DNA of 29,684 nt. Origin: an uncultured Muribaculaceae bacterium (GTDB lineage: Bacteria > Bacteroidota > Bacteroidia > Bacteroidales > Muribaculaceae). The position numbers and the translations under genes were made by a program. Location: positions 1 through 29,684 of the forward strand of contig CAJUAR010000030.1 in assembly GCA_910584495.1 (NCBI GenBank), written 5' to 3'. Shown here piece by piece: positions 1-7,343 of this stretch; within the stretch, counting starts at the first letter, position 1; each line of letters starts with the position of its first letter. The notes beneath the pieces were generated by a model. That model made no database searches and had not been told where the DNA came from. It saw nothing but the letters and a program-made list of their open reading frames with translations.

Positions 1-2
1 CA

Positions 3-116
3 CGCGTAACAATTAAATCGGTTCGAGCAAACGGATTGGCTGCGAATTTGAGGTTCTTCATCAACGAGACACAGACCGGCGCATGCCTTTTCGCCGCCCG
101 CGTTAACCAGCTGTGA
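3..116 (+). CDS. C-terminal fragment of a serpin-like protein (5' end outside window)
   Basis: An open frame enters from the left edge and stops with TGA at 114-116, giving the last 37 residues of a protein. The final stretch, FFINETQTGACLFAARVNQL, fits the C-terminal strand region of serpins (serine protease inhibitors), where a hydrophobic F-x-I is followed by a TG-x-x-LF-x-x-x-V block. The preceding residues fit less well: serpins usually have a Pro-Phe pair just before the FFI, and here the segment reads GLAANLR. The reactive-centre loop lies upstream and cannot be seen. A terminator follows about 40 bases later, so this is the end of its transcription unit. The family call rests on a short tail and is tentative. 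Confidence 0.4.
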   Translation, partial: RVTIKSVRANGLAANLRFFINETQTGACLFAARVNQL

Positions 117-153
117 CGGTAGTGTAAAGATTAGTCATAAATTATAGGTAAGG

Positions 154-187
154 CCGCCGGCGCGATGGTTCGTGCCGGCGGTTTTTT
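154..187 (+). terminator. Rho-independent terminator after the serpin-like gene
   Basis: A 12-bp GC-rich stem (154-165 with 170-181, including one G-U pair) closes a TGGT loop and is followed by six T at 182-187. It separates the left-edge gene from the next promoter. Confidence 0.85.
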
Positions 188-207
188 CATGGAAATTTGC
201 CAATCAT

Positions 208-238
208 TTTGCAAGGAGCAAAAGTTTTAGTAATTTTG
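208..238 (+). promoter_or_regulatory. Bacteroidota-type promoter for the 259-843 gene
   Basis: TTTG at 208-211 (-33 element) and TAATTTTG at 231-238 (-7 element) are separated by 19 bases, matching the Bacteroidota primary-sigma consensus TTTG / TAnnTTTG. It lies just downstream of the terminator and about 20 bases before the chosen ATG. Confidence 0.75.
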
Positions 239-258
239 CCGGGAACACATCCGAGACT

Positions 259-843
259 ATGACCTCAATTTCTACGGAAAACAACACACCAACCATCGAC
301 CTTCGATTGCTCCTAAGTCGAAGAGTAAATATTCCCGACATCAGGCACGCAGCGGCTTTTGTTGCCGGCAAAGGAGCTAACCAAACGCTACTTTGGAGTT
401 TGCTACATTCGCCCGACCGCACAACGAGTGTCAACGCCCTTTGGGTGACAATGCATCTTCCTGCATCGGAATCAGCGTGGATAAGCTCGCACCGCAATGA
501 TATTGTCGATATGCTGCTCGATTGCGACGACACGTCGAAGCGACGAATGCTTCTGCAGATTTTGCGCAGTCTCAATTATGGGCCGGAAGATATACGCACC
601 GATCTTCTCGATTATTGCCTTTCGAAAATCAACTCACAGTGCGAGCCATATGCCGTGAGGGCATTCTGCATCTATTTGGCTTTCAAGCTGTGCCGAAACT
701 ATCCCGAGCTGGTCGCCGAACTGAGCGAGCACCTGTCGATGATGACACAGCAGACACTGCCTCCGGGCCTGTCCTGCGCCCGACGCAAAACTCTGGCCGA
801 AATAGAAAAATTGAACCCGGCAATCGACAGGCGAAAGTTTTGA
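259..843 (+). CDS. Small helical protein of unknown function (HEAT/armadillo-like composition)
   Basis: This encodes 194 residues from the ATG at 259. A longer reading from a GTG at 172 was rejected because it starts inside the terminator hairpin and runs through the promoter at 208-238. The protein is soluble, with no signal peptide or membrane segment. From about residue 25 it is nearly all amphipathic helix, with alternating Leu/Ile-rich stretches and short polar turns, as in HEAT or armadillo-like alpha-solenoids. It resembles short conserved proteins of Bacteroidales with no assigned role, but I do not recognise a named family. It has its own promoter and lies 102 bases upstream of pta, which also has its own promoter, so a shared function with acetate metabolism is not implied. 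Confidence 0.65.
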   Translation: MTSISTENNTPTIDLRLLLSRRVNIPDIRHAAAFVAGKGANQTLLWSLLHSPDRTTSVNALWVTMHLPASESAWISSHRNDIVDMLLDCDDTSKRRMLLQILRSLNYGPEDIRTDLLDYCLSKINSQCEPYAVRAFCIYLAFKLCRNYPELVAELSEHLSMMTQQTLPPGLSCARRKTLAEIEKLNPAIDRRKF

Positions 844-888
844 ACTTAATATTCCCTGTCAAGAGGTATATTTTGGCAATTTTTTGCG

Positions 889-896
889 TAACTTTG
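889..896 (+). promoter_or_regulatory. -7 element of the pta-ackA promoter
   Basis: TAACTTTG matches the Bacteroidota -7 element and lies about 50 bases before the pta ATG. No clear TTTG is found 19-21 bases upstream, so only the -7 half is well supported. Confidence 0.65.
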
Positions 897-945
897 CGGA
901 ACAAAAGCAACCTTATAGACAATAAAGACAAATACACATAATATT

Positions 946-1959
946 ATGGATTTATTCGAGAACCTCAAAGCTCGCGCACTGAGCCATCGCCAGCGCATTG
1001 TGCTCCCCGAAGGACTTGAGCCGCGCACCCTCACCGCCGCCGACCGCATAATAGCCGACGGACTTGCCGACATCATCCTCATCGGCTCACAGGCAGATAT
1101 CCTCAATATGGCCGTTGAACTCGGCCTCAAAAATATTGGCAAGGCCAGAATCATCGACCCCGCCGACGAAACAGTTATCGACAAATATGCGCCCCTGTTC
1201 TATGAACTTCGCAAAAAGAAAGGCATAACGATGGAAGAGGCTCGCCTGACAACGGCGAACCCCCTCTACCTGGGCTGTCTGATGGTGAAAGCCGGAGATG
1301 CCGACGGCCAGGTTGCCGGAGCCATGAATACTACCGGCAATGTTCTCCGTGCGGCATTCCAGGTGATCAAAACCATGCCCGGCATCAGCGTAGTGTCCGG
1401 GGCCTTCCTGATGCTCCAGCCCGAAGGTTCGAAATTCGGCACCAAGAACATCCTCATCTTTGCCGACTGCGCCGTTGTGCCCAATCCCACCGCCGAAGAG
1501 CTTGCTCAGATTGCCGTGGCCACAGCGCGAACAGCCCGCGACATAGCCCGCATCGAACCTCGAGTTGCCCTGCTCTCGTTCTCCACCAAGGGTTCGGCCA
1601 AGAGCGAATCGGTCGACAAGGTGATCAAAGCCACCGAGCTTGCCCACGAGCTTGCACCCGAGCTTGTGCTCGACGGCGAGCTTCAGGCCGATGCCGCCAT
1701 CGTTCCGTCGGTAGCAGCTACCAAAGCCCCCAACAGCCCCTTGAGCGGACGCGCCAACGTGCTCGTTTTCCCGTCGCTCGAAGTTGGCAACATTGCCTAC
1801 AAGCTGGTACAGCGCCTGGGCAATGTCCAAGCCGTAGGCCCCATCCTCCAAGGTCTTGCAGCCCCTGTCAACGACCTGTCGCGAGGATGTTTCCCCGAAG
1901 ACATTTACAAAACCATTATCATAACCTGCAACCAGGCCATAGGCCTTAAAGAAAAATGA
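946..1959 (+). CDS. pta: Phosphate acetyltransferase
   Basis: Phosphate acetyltransferase (EC 2.3.1.8) converts acetyl-CoA and phosphate to acetyl phosphate and CoA in the cytoplasm, the first step of acetate formation. The 337 residues match the short, single-domain PTA form, without the N-terminal DRTGG regions of the long enterobacterial enzyme. The start (MDLFENLKARA), the IVLPEG segment near residue 20, the VAGAMNTTGNVLRAAFQ segment near 125 and the C-terminal SRGCFPEDIYK-type ending are typical of the family. The last codon and stop overlap the ackA start (ATGA), so the two genes are translationally coupled. This pairing makes the substrate-level ATP step of fermentation and is the usual arrangement in anaerobes. 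A TAnnTTTG promoter precedes it. Confidence 0.96.
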   Translation: MDLFENLKARALSHRQRIVLPEGLEPRTLTAADRIIADGLADIILIGSQADILNMAVELGLKNIGKARIIDPADETVIDKYAPLFYELRKKKGITMEEARLTTANPLYLGCLMVKAGDADGQVAGAMNTTGNVLRAAFQVIKTMPGISVVSGAFLMLQPEGSKFGTKNILIFADCAVVPNPTAEELAQIAVATARTARDIARIEPRVALLSFSTKGSAKSESVDKVIKATELAHELAPELVLDGELQADAAIVPSVAATKAPNSPLSGRANVLVFPSLEVGNIAYKLVQRLGNVQAVGPILQGLAAPVNDLSRGCFPEDIYKTIIITCNQAIGLKEK

Positions 1960-3158
1960 AAATACTTGTTCTCAACAGCGGAAGCAGCTCCGTAAAATAT
2001 AAACTCATCGAAACCGAAGGAGCCGAAGCAAAGACCCTTGCCGAAGGCGGCGTTGAAAAAATCGGCCTCGAATCGGGATTTCTCAAATATAAACGCCCCG
2101 ACGGCACCAAAGAAACTGACCACCTGGGCCTTATCGACCATCAGCAGGCCGTAGAATCCATCTTGGCCAAGCTCACCGCCCCTGTGGACGGCTGCATCAA
2201 AACCCTGGACGAAATCCAGGCCGTAGGCCACCGCGTGGTGCACGGCGGCGAGCAGTTCAGCCAGAGTGTTCTCATCGACGATGCCGTAAAGGCCAAAATC
2301 CGCAGCTGCTACGAAATTGCGCCGCTCCACAATCCCGCCAACATGACGGGCATCGACGCCATCACCGCTCTTCTGCCCAAAGTTCCGCAAGTGGCAGTGT
2401 TCGACACAGCCTTCCACCAGACAATGCCGGCAAAGGCATTTATGTATGCCCTGCCCTATAAATTCTACAAAGAAGACGGCGTCCGCCGCTACGGCTTCCA
2501 CGGCACAAGCCACCGCTATGTGAGTGCACGCGTTTGCGAATTTTTAGGTCTCGACCCTTCCAAAACACGCATAATCACCTGCCACATTGGCAACGGCGGC
2601 TCGATGGCAGCGGTTGAAAACGGCCGTAGCATCGACACCACTATGGGCCTCACCCCTGTAGAAGGCTTGATGATGGGCACACGCTGCGGCGATGTTGACC
2701 CCGGAACCCTCACATTCCTGATGAACAAACACCACCTGACAGCCACCGAACTGCAGAACATCATCAACAAAGAGAGCGGCGTGCTCGGCATCAGCGGCGT
2801 GAGCAACGACATGCGCGACATAGAGGCTGCTATTGCCGAAGGCAACGAACGTGCCAAACTGGCCCTGGACATGTATGAGCTACGCATCACCAAATATATC
2901 GGCGCATACACGGCCGAAATGGGAGGTACCGATGTGATTGTGTTCACCGGCGGCGTGGGCGAGAACCAGGCCGGCCTCCGCGCCGATGTCTGCGAGCCCC
3001 TTGGCTTTATGGGCGTTGAAATCGACAAGGCTGTCAACGCCAAAGTGCGCGGCGAAGAAGCCGTCATCTCTGCTCCGACATCGAAAGTCAAAGTTTGCGT
3101 CATACCCACCGACGAAGAACTGATGATTGCCCGCGACACCGAAGCTCTGGTGAAATAA
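1956..3158 (+). CDS. ackA: Acetate kinase
   Basis: Acetate kinase (EC 2.7.2.1) transfers the phosphoryl group of acetyl phosphate to ADP, yielding acetate and ATP. The 400-residue length is standard. Visible ASKHA-fold motifs are NSGSSSVKY at the N-terminus (phosphate 1 loop, conserved Asn7), GHRVVHGG, FDTAFHQTMP, YGFHGTSH, HIGNGGS (phosphate 2), DTTMGLTPVEG, GTRCGDVDP with the conserved Arg, FTGGVGEN (adenosine loop) and the C-terminal DEELMIARDT with its conserved Glu. All expected catalytic residues appear intact. The ATG lies in the 4-base ATGA overlap with pta. A strong terminator 23 bases after the stop closes the two-gene operon. Confidence 0.98.
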   Translation: MKILVLNSGSSSVKYKLIETEGAEAKTLAEGGVEKIGLESGFLKYKRPDGTKETDHLGLIDHQQAVESILAKLTAPVDGCIKTLDEIQAVGHRVVHGGEQFSQSVLIDDAVKAKIRSCYEIAPLHNPANMTGIDAITALLPKVPQVAVFDTAFHQTMPAKAFMYALPYKFYKEDGVRRYGFHGTSHRYVSARVCEFLGLDPSKTRIITCHIGNGGSMAAVENGRSIDTTMGLTPVEGLMMGTRCGDVDPGTLTFLMNKHHLTATELQNIINKESGVLGISGVSNDMRDIEAAIAEGNERAKLALDMYELRITKYIGAYTAEMGGTDVIVFTGGVGENQAGLRADVCEPLGFMGVEIDKAVNAKVRGEEAVISAPTSKVKVCVIPTDEELMIARDTEALVK

Positions 3159-3181
3159 ACACTACTGCATAACCCACATTT

Positions 3182-3213
3182 GCACCCCTGCGGAAAACAG
3201 GGGTGCTTTTTTT
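3182..3213 (+). terminator. Rho-independent terminator of pta-ackA
   Basis: A perfect 9-bp stem (GCACCCCTG at 3182-3190 with CAGGGGTGC at 3198-3206) with a 7-base loop is followed by seven T at 3207-3213. Confidence 0.92.
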
Positions 3214-3258
3214 GATGGAAAAAAGCCGTGCTCTTACTGCTGTTAGCGAAAAAATTAG

Positions 3259-3266
3259 TAACTTTG
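3259..3266 (+). promoter_or_regulatory. -7 element of the purH promoter
   Basis: TAACTTTG lies 26 bases before the purH ATG, after the ackA terminator. No convincing TTTG was found at the expected upstream spacing. As no further TAnnTTTG is seen in the gaps before rodA, this promoter could drive purH through rodA and possibly beyond. Confidence 0.65.
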
Positions 3267-3292
3267 CAATTTGAAAGCATAAACAAAGAAAC

Positions 3293-4837
3293 ATGCCAAA
3301 CGAGAAGAAAATTAAACGAGCTCTTATCTCTGTCTTCTATAAGGACGGACTTGAAAACATACTGAAAAAACTCGCCGCCGACGGTGTTGAATTTTTGTCG
3401 ACAGGCGGCACACGAACTTTTATCGAAGGTCTCGGCTACCAATGTGCAGCTGTCGAAGACTGCACGGGCTATCCTTCCATCCTCGGAGGACGTGTGAAAA
3501 CCCTCCATCCCGCAGTGTTTGGCGGCATTCTCAACCGCCGCGACAACGAAAGCGACCAGGCACAGTGCAAACAATACGACATTGCCGACATCGACCTGGT
3601 GATTGTCGACCTCTATCCCTTTGAAGCAACCATCGCAGCCGGAGCCACCGAGGCCGAGGCTATCGAAAAAATAGACATCGGCGGCATTTCTCTCATCCGC
3701 GCAGCAGCCAAAAACTTCAACGACGTGGTGATTGTTGCCTCCAAGCATCAATATGCTTACCTCGAAAAAATTCTCGACGAGCACAAAGCAGCCGTCACCA
3801 CTCTTGAAGAACGTAAATATCTTGCCGCACAGGCTTTTGCTGTATCGAGCGGATATGACACCGCAATTTTCAACTGGTTCTCGAAACAAGTTGGAGAAAC
3901 TACTCCCGCCGACAGCGACTTGCGTGTTGCCGTCGACGGCTCCATGCCATTGCGCTATGGCGAGAATCCTCACCAGCAAGCATGCTTCTACGGCAATTTC
4001 AACGAACTTTTCGACCAGGTGCACGGCAAGGAAATCAGCTACAACAACCTGCTCGACATTGATGCCGCCTGCAGCCTGATTGACGAATTCGGCACCACCA
4101 CCGTGGCTGTGCTCAAGCACAACAACGCTTGTGGCTGCGCCTCGCGTCCCATTCTTGCCGACGCATGGAAAGATGCCCTTGCCGGCGACCCCGTATCAGC
4201 TTTTGGCGGCATTATAATTACCAACACCACAATCGATGCCGAAACTGCGGCTGAGATGAACAAAATTTTCTTTGAAGTAGTCATTGCTCCGGGCTATGAT
4301 GCCGAAGCTCTCGATGTGCTCAAACAGAAAAAGAACCGCATCATCCTTGTGCGCAAAGCACACGCCAACAACAACACACGCATGCGTTCCATTCTCGGCG
4401 GCATGCTTGTGCAACAGGCCGACACCAAAAACGAACAGCCCGACGAGCTGCGTCTCGTTTCCGGCGAAGTGCCCTCGACAGAAGTTGTCGACGACCTTCT
4501 CTTTGCCAACAAGCTGGTGAAAAACTCCAAAAGCAACGCCATAACCCTTGCAAAAAACGGCCAGCTACTTGCCAGCGGCGTGGGCCAGACATCGCGTGTC
4601 GACGCACTGAAACAGGCCATAGAAAAAGCCCGCAGCTTCGGTTTCGAACTCAACGGCGCCGTCATGGCCTCCGATGCCTTCTTCCCCTTTGCCGACTGTG
4701 TGGAAATTGCCCACAATGCAGGCATAACGGCTGTGATCCAGCCCGGCGGCTCCATCCGCGACAACGACAGCATTGAGTTCTGCCGCGAGCATGGCATGAC
4801 CATGGTAATGACAGGCTTCCGTCATTTCCGTCATTAA
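3293..4837 (+). CDS. purH: Bifunctional AICAR transformylase / IMP cyclohydrolase
   Basis: PurH catalyses the last two steps of de novo purine synthesis: formylation of AICAR with 10-formyl-THF (EC 2.1.2.3) and ring closure to IMP (EC 3.5.4.10). The 514 residues hold an N-terminal MGS-like cyclohydrolase domain (about 1-145) with FLSTGGTR near residue 35, the GRVKTLHP segment and the DLYPFEAT segment. The C-terminal transformylase domain has LRYGENPHQ and KHNNACGCA with the catalytic Lys275-His276 pair, and the protein ends in RHFRH. The tail is complete, with no truncation. Only 36 bases separate it from mreB, with no terminator or TAnnTTTG element between, so it probably leads the cell-shape operon. 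Confidence 0.97.
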   Translation: MPNEKKIKRALISVFYKDGLENILKKLAADGVEFLSTGGTRTFIEGLGYQCAAVEDCTGYPSILGGRVKTLHPAVFGGILNRRDNESDQAQCKQYDIADIDLVIVDLYPFEATIAAGATEAEAIEKIDIGGISLIRAAAKNFNDVVIVASKHQYAYLEKILDEHKAAVTTLEERKYLAAQAFAVSSGYDTAIFNWFSKQVGETTPADSDLRVAVDGSMPLRYGENPHQQACFYGNFNELFDQVHGKEISYNNLLDIDAACSLIDEFGTTTVAVLKHNNACGCASRPILADAWKDALAGDPVSAFGGIIITNTTIDAETAAEMNKIFFEVVIAPGYDAEALDVLKQKKNRIILVRKAHANNNTRMRSILGGMLVQQADTKNEQPDELRLVSGEVPSTEVVDDLLFANKLVKNSKSNAITLAKNGQLLASGVGQTSRVDALKQAIEKARSFGFELNGAVMASDAFFPFADCVEIAHNAGITAVIQPGGSIRDNDSIEFCREHGMTMVMTGFRHFRH

Positions 4838-4873
4838 TCGTATTATTCTAACAGCTTAACCATTAATGCTATA

Positions 4874-5893
4874 ATGAGACTTTTCTCTCTCACCAAAGAA
4901 ATAGCAATCGACCTTGGCACAGCCAACACGATAATTATCCACAACGACAAAATCGTTATCAACGAACCCTCGATTGTGGCTCTCGACAACCGCACCGACA
5001 AACTGATTGCCGTGGGCAAAGAGGCTCACCAGATGGAAGGCAAAGGGCACCCGGGCATACGCACCGTGCGTCCTCTTCGCAAAGGTGTGATAGCCGACTT
5101 CAACGCCGCCGAACTTATGATTCGCGGCCTTGTGAAGAAGGCAAGCACCAACAACCACTGGTTTTCGCCATCGCTGCGCATGGTGGTGGGCATTCCATCG
5201 GGTTCGACCGAGGTTGAAGTGCGCGCCGTGCGCGACTCATCGGAACACGCCGATGGACGCGATGTGTACATGATCCACGAACCCATGGCAGCCGCTTTAG
5301 GTATAGGTCTTGACGTGGAGGCCCCGCAGGGCAACATGATTGTGGACATAGGCGGTGGCACAACCGAAATCGCCGTCATATCGCTCGGCGGTATTGTGAG
5401 CAACAAGAGCATACAGATTGCCGGCGACGACCTTACCGACGACATCCTCAACCACATGCGCCGCGCACACAACATCAAGGTGGGCGTGCGCACTGCCGAG
5501 CAAATCAAAATGCACGTGGGCTCGGCCCTTACCGAACTTGAGAATCCGCCGGAGGACTATGTTGTCCACGGTCCCAATCTCATGACCTCGCTGCCCCTCG
5601 AAGTGCCTGTGAGCTATCAGGAAATCGCACACTGCATCGAAAAGACAATATCCAAAATCGAAGCAGCCGTTCTCAGCGCCCTCGAACAGACACCGCCCGA
5701 ACTCTATGCCGACATAGTGCGCAACGGTATATGGCTGGCAGGCGGCGGCGCCATGCTCCGAGGCCTCGACAAACGACTAATCGACAAGATAGGAATCCAG
5801 TTCCATGTTGCCGAAGACCCGCTGCTATGTGTGGCCAAAGGCACCGGTGTGGCTCTGAAAAACATCAACCGTTTCTCATTCCTCATCCGCTAA
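4874..5893 (+). CDS. mreB: Rod-shape actin homologue MreB
   Basis: MreB is a membrane-associated bacterial actin that forms filaments and guides the elongasome (MreCD, PBP2, RodA) around the cell. The 339 residues are close to the usual length. The N-terminus has the phosphate-1 motif DLGTANT, and VDIGGGTTEIAVIS (phosphate 2, near residues 155-170) and LAGGGAMLRGLD (adenosine motif, near 285-295) are intact. The N-terminal MRLFSLTKEIAID lacks a long amphipathic extension. It is the first of five consecutive elongation genes, with mreC starting 18 bases after its stop. Confidence 0.97.
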   Translation: MRLFSLTKEIAIDLGTANTIIIHNDKIVINEPSIVALDNRTDKLIAVGKEAHQMEGKGHPGIRTVRPLRKGVIADFNAAELMIRGLVKKASTNNHWFSPSLRMVVGIPSGSTEVEVRAVRDSSEHADGRDVYMIHEPMAAALGIGLDVEAPQGNMIVDIGGGTTEIAVISLGGIVSNKSIQIAGDDLTDDILNHMRRAHNIKVGVRTAEQIKMHVGSALTELENPPEDYVVHGPNLMTSLPLEVPVSYQEIAHCIEKTISKIEAAVLSALEQTPPELYADIVRNGIWLAGGGAMLRGLDKRLIDKIGIQFHVAEDPLLCVAKGTGVALKNINRFSFLIR

Positions 5894-5911
5894 AAGCCTC
5901 TAAGCCAAGTC

Positions 5912-6781
5912 GTGAACGAGCTTTTCGCATTTTTTGTGCGTCAGAGCAAGTGGTTTGTGTTTGCCATTTTGGTGGCAATCAGCCTGATGCTGCTCTTTCG
6001 CAGCGACCCATACCGCCAGCATGTCTATCTGACATCGGCGGGACGGCTTGCATCCACAGCCTATAAAAGTGCGAACAACGTCACCTCCTACTTCAACCTG
6101 CAGGAAATCAACGAAGATCTCAACCGACAAAACGCCGCCCTGCAAGCCGAAATTGTGCACCTCCGCCAAAAGGTGCAGACACTTTCGGAACAAGGTTTTA
6201 CGGACACTCTTGTTGTAGATTCGGGTGTCAAGCCTTTTGAATTTGTTGTAGCTCATGTTATCAACAACAGCATTGTACATTCCCACAACTATCTGACCAT
6301 TGACAAAGGCTCGCTCGACGGCATACGTCCCGAGCTCGGGGTTGTAGACCGCAACGGCGTTGTGGGCATTGTCAGCAATGTGGGGCCAAGTGCGGCACGT
6401 GTGATTTCGCTTCTCAATCCCAACCTCAAGCTGTCGTGCAAAATCAAGCGCAGCGACTATTTCGGCTCGCTTGTGTGGGACGGCGTCAGTCCCGACGAAG
6501 CCGTACTCGAGGAGCTGCCTCGTCACACTGTCTACAAGCCCGGCGACACCATCGTTACCAACGGATTCTCCGACGTTTTCCCTCCAGGGCTGCCGGTGGG
6601 TGTTGTGCTCGACACCGATGCCGACCACAACCAGAACTTTTTTGCACTGAGAGTGAAACTACTCACCGACTTCACCACGCTGGGCAATGTGCAAGTGGTG
6701 AAAAACAACCGTGCCGATGAGCTGCGCGCATTGCGAAAGGGCGAGGAAAACGATGCCAGGCAAAACCCATTCGGCAACTAA
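5912..6781 (+). CDS. mreC: Rod-shape protein MreC (GTG start)
   Basis: MreC is a bitopic inner-membrane protein whose periplasmic part activates PBP2 and links MreB to wall synthesis. The 289-residue protein has a short cytoplasmic start, one membrane helix at about residues 14-31 (WFVFAILVAISLMLLF), a coiled coil at about 65-95 (EINEDLNRQNAALQAEI and on), then two beta-rich domains with the family's Asp-Gly/Val-Gly pattern (GVVGIVSNVG) and a late GLPVGVV segment. GTG at 5912 is chosen because it gives the expected short N-terminal tail (MNELFAFF) and no ATG is available near it. It is 15 bases from mreD. Confidence 0.94.
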   Translation: MNELFAFFVRQSKWFVFAILVAISLMLLFRSDPYRQHVYLTSAGRLASTAYKSANNVTSYFNLQEINEDLNRQNAALQAEIVHLRQKVQTLSEQGFTDTLVVDSGVKPFEFVVAHVINNSIVHSHNYLTIDKGSLDGIRPELGVVDRNGVVGIVSNVGPSAARVISLLNPNLKLSCKIKRSDYFGSLVWDGVSPDEAVLEELPRHTVYKPGDTIVTNGFSDVFPPGLPVGVVLDTDADHNQNFFALRVKLLTDFTTLGNVQVVKNNRADELRALRKGEENDARQNPFGN

Positions 6782-6796
6782 ACAAACAGTAGAGAA

Positions 6797-7312
6797 ATGA
6801 CAAAATTCGCTCTGAAATATGCATTGTTATTCCTGCTGCTCATCCCGGCACAATCGATTGTTTTCAACCATCTTGTGCTCTTCGATGTGGCAGTGCCGCT
6901 GGTGTTTGTCTATCTCATAGTCTATCTGCCGGTGACAATAGGCACAAATCTATCCACATTTCTGGGTTTTCTGGCAGGATTGATGGTAGACATATTCTGC
7001 GACACTCCGGGGCTTAACGCCTTCAGCTGCACACTGCTGGCCTTTACGCGCAAGCCGCTGTTCCATCTCTATGTTTCGTACGACGACGACCTTGCAGGCC
7101 GTTCGCCCTCGGCCCGCTCAATGGGCGCGGCAGCGTTCATGAAATATATGGTCACCATGGTTCTGCTCTACTGCATTATGGTGTTCACCATCGAAGCATT
7201 CCAATTCTTTAATTTCAGGCTTTTGATACTGCGCATCCTTGCCTCGACACTCTACACATTTGTCCTCCTCTATGCCATCGATGCTTTCAGTTTCCGTTCG
7301 AGCGACTACTGA
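6797..7312 (+). CDS. mreD: Rod-shape protein MreD
   Basis: MreD is a small polytopic inner-membrane protein of the elongasome. The 171 residues are mostly hydrophobic and form about five or six predicted membrane helices: an opening helix rich in Leu, a second around FDVAVPLVFVYLIVYLP, a third around FLGFLAGLMVDIF, and two in the C-terminal half. The GLMVDIFCDTPGLNAFS segment matches the conserved MreD region (G-x-x-D-x-x, then P-G-x-x-A). Sequence conservation in this family is low, so the call also uses position between mreC and mrdA. No Shine-Dalgarno is obvious; the ATG follows a GAGAA stretch. Confidence 0.93.
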   Translation: MTKFALKYALLFLLLIPAQSIVFNHLVLFDVAVPLVFVYLIVYLPVTIGTNLSTFLGFLAGLMVDIFCDTPGLNAFSCTLLAFTRKPLFHLYVSYDDDLAGRSPSARSMGAAAFMKYMVTMVLLYCIMVFTIEAFQFFNFRLLILRILASTLYTFVLLYAIDAFSFRSSDY

Positions 7313-7343
7313 TTGGCGGCGGCGCAACACTTTGTGAACAGAA

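Noticed and set aside
172..258. GTG-initiated N-terminal extension of the 259-843 gene
   Set aside because: It starts inside the terminator stem and covers a well-formed promoter; the ATG at 259 is better.
2516..4120. 534-codon open frame on the minus strand
   Set aside because: It crosses the ackA 3' end, its terminator, the purH promoter and the purH start, and its composition is what is expected opposite biased coding sequence.
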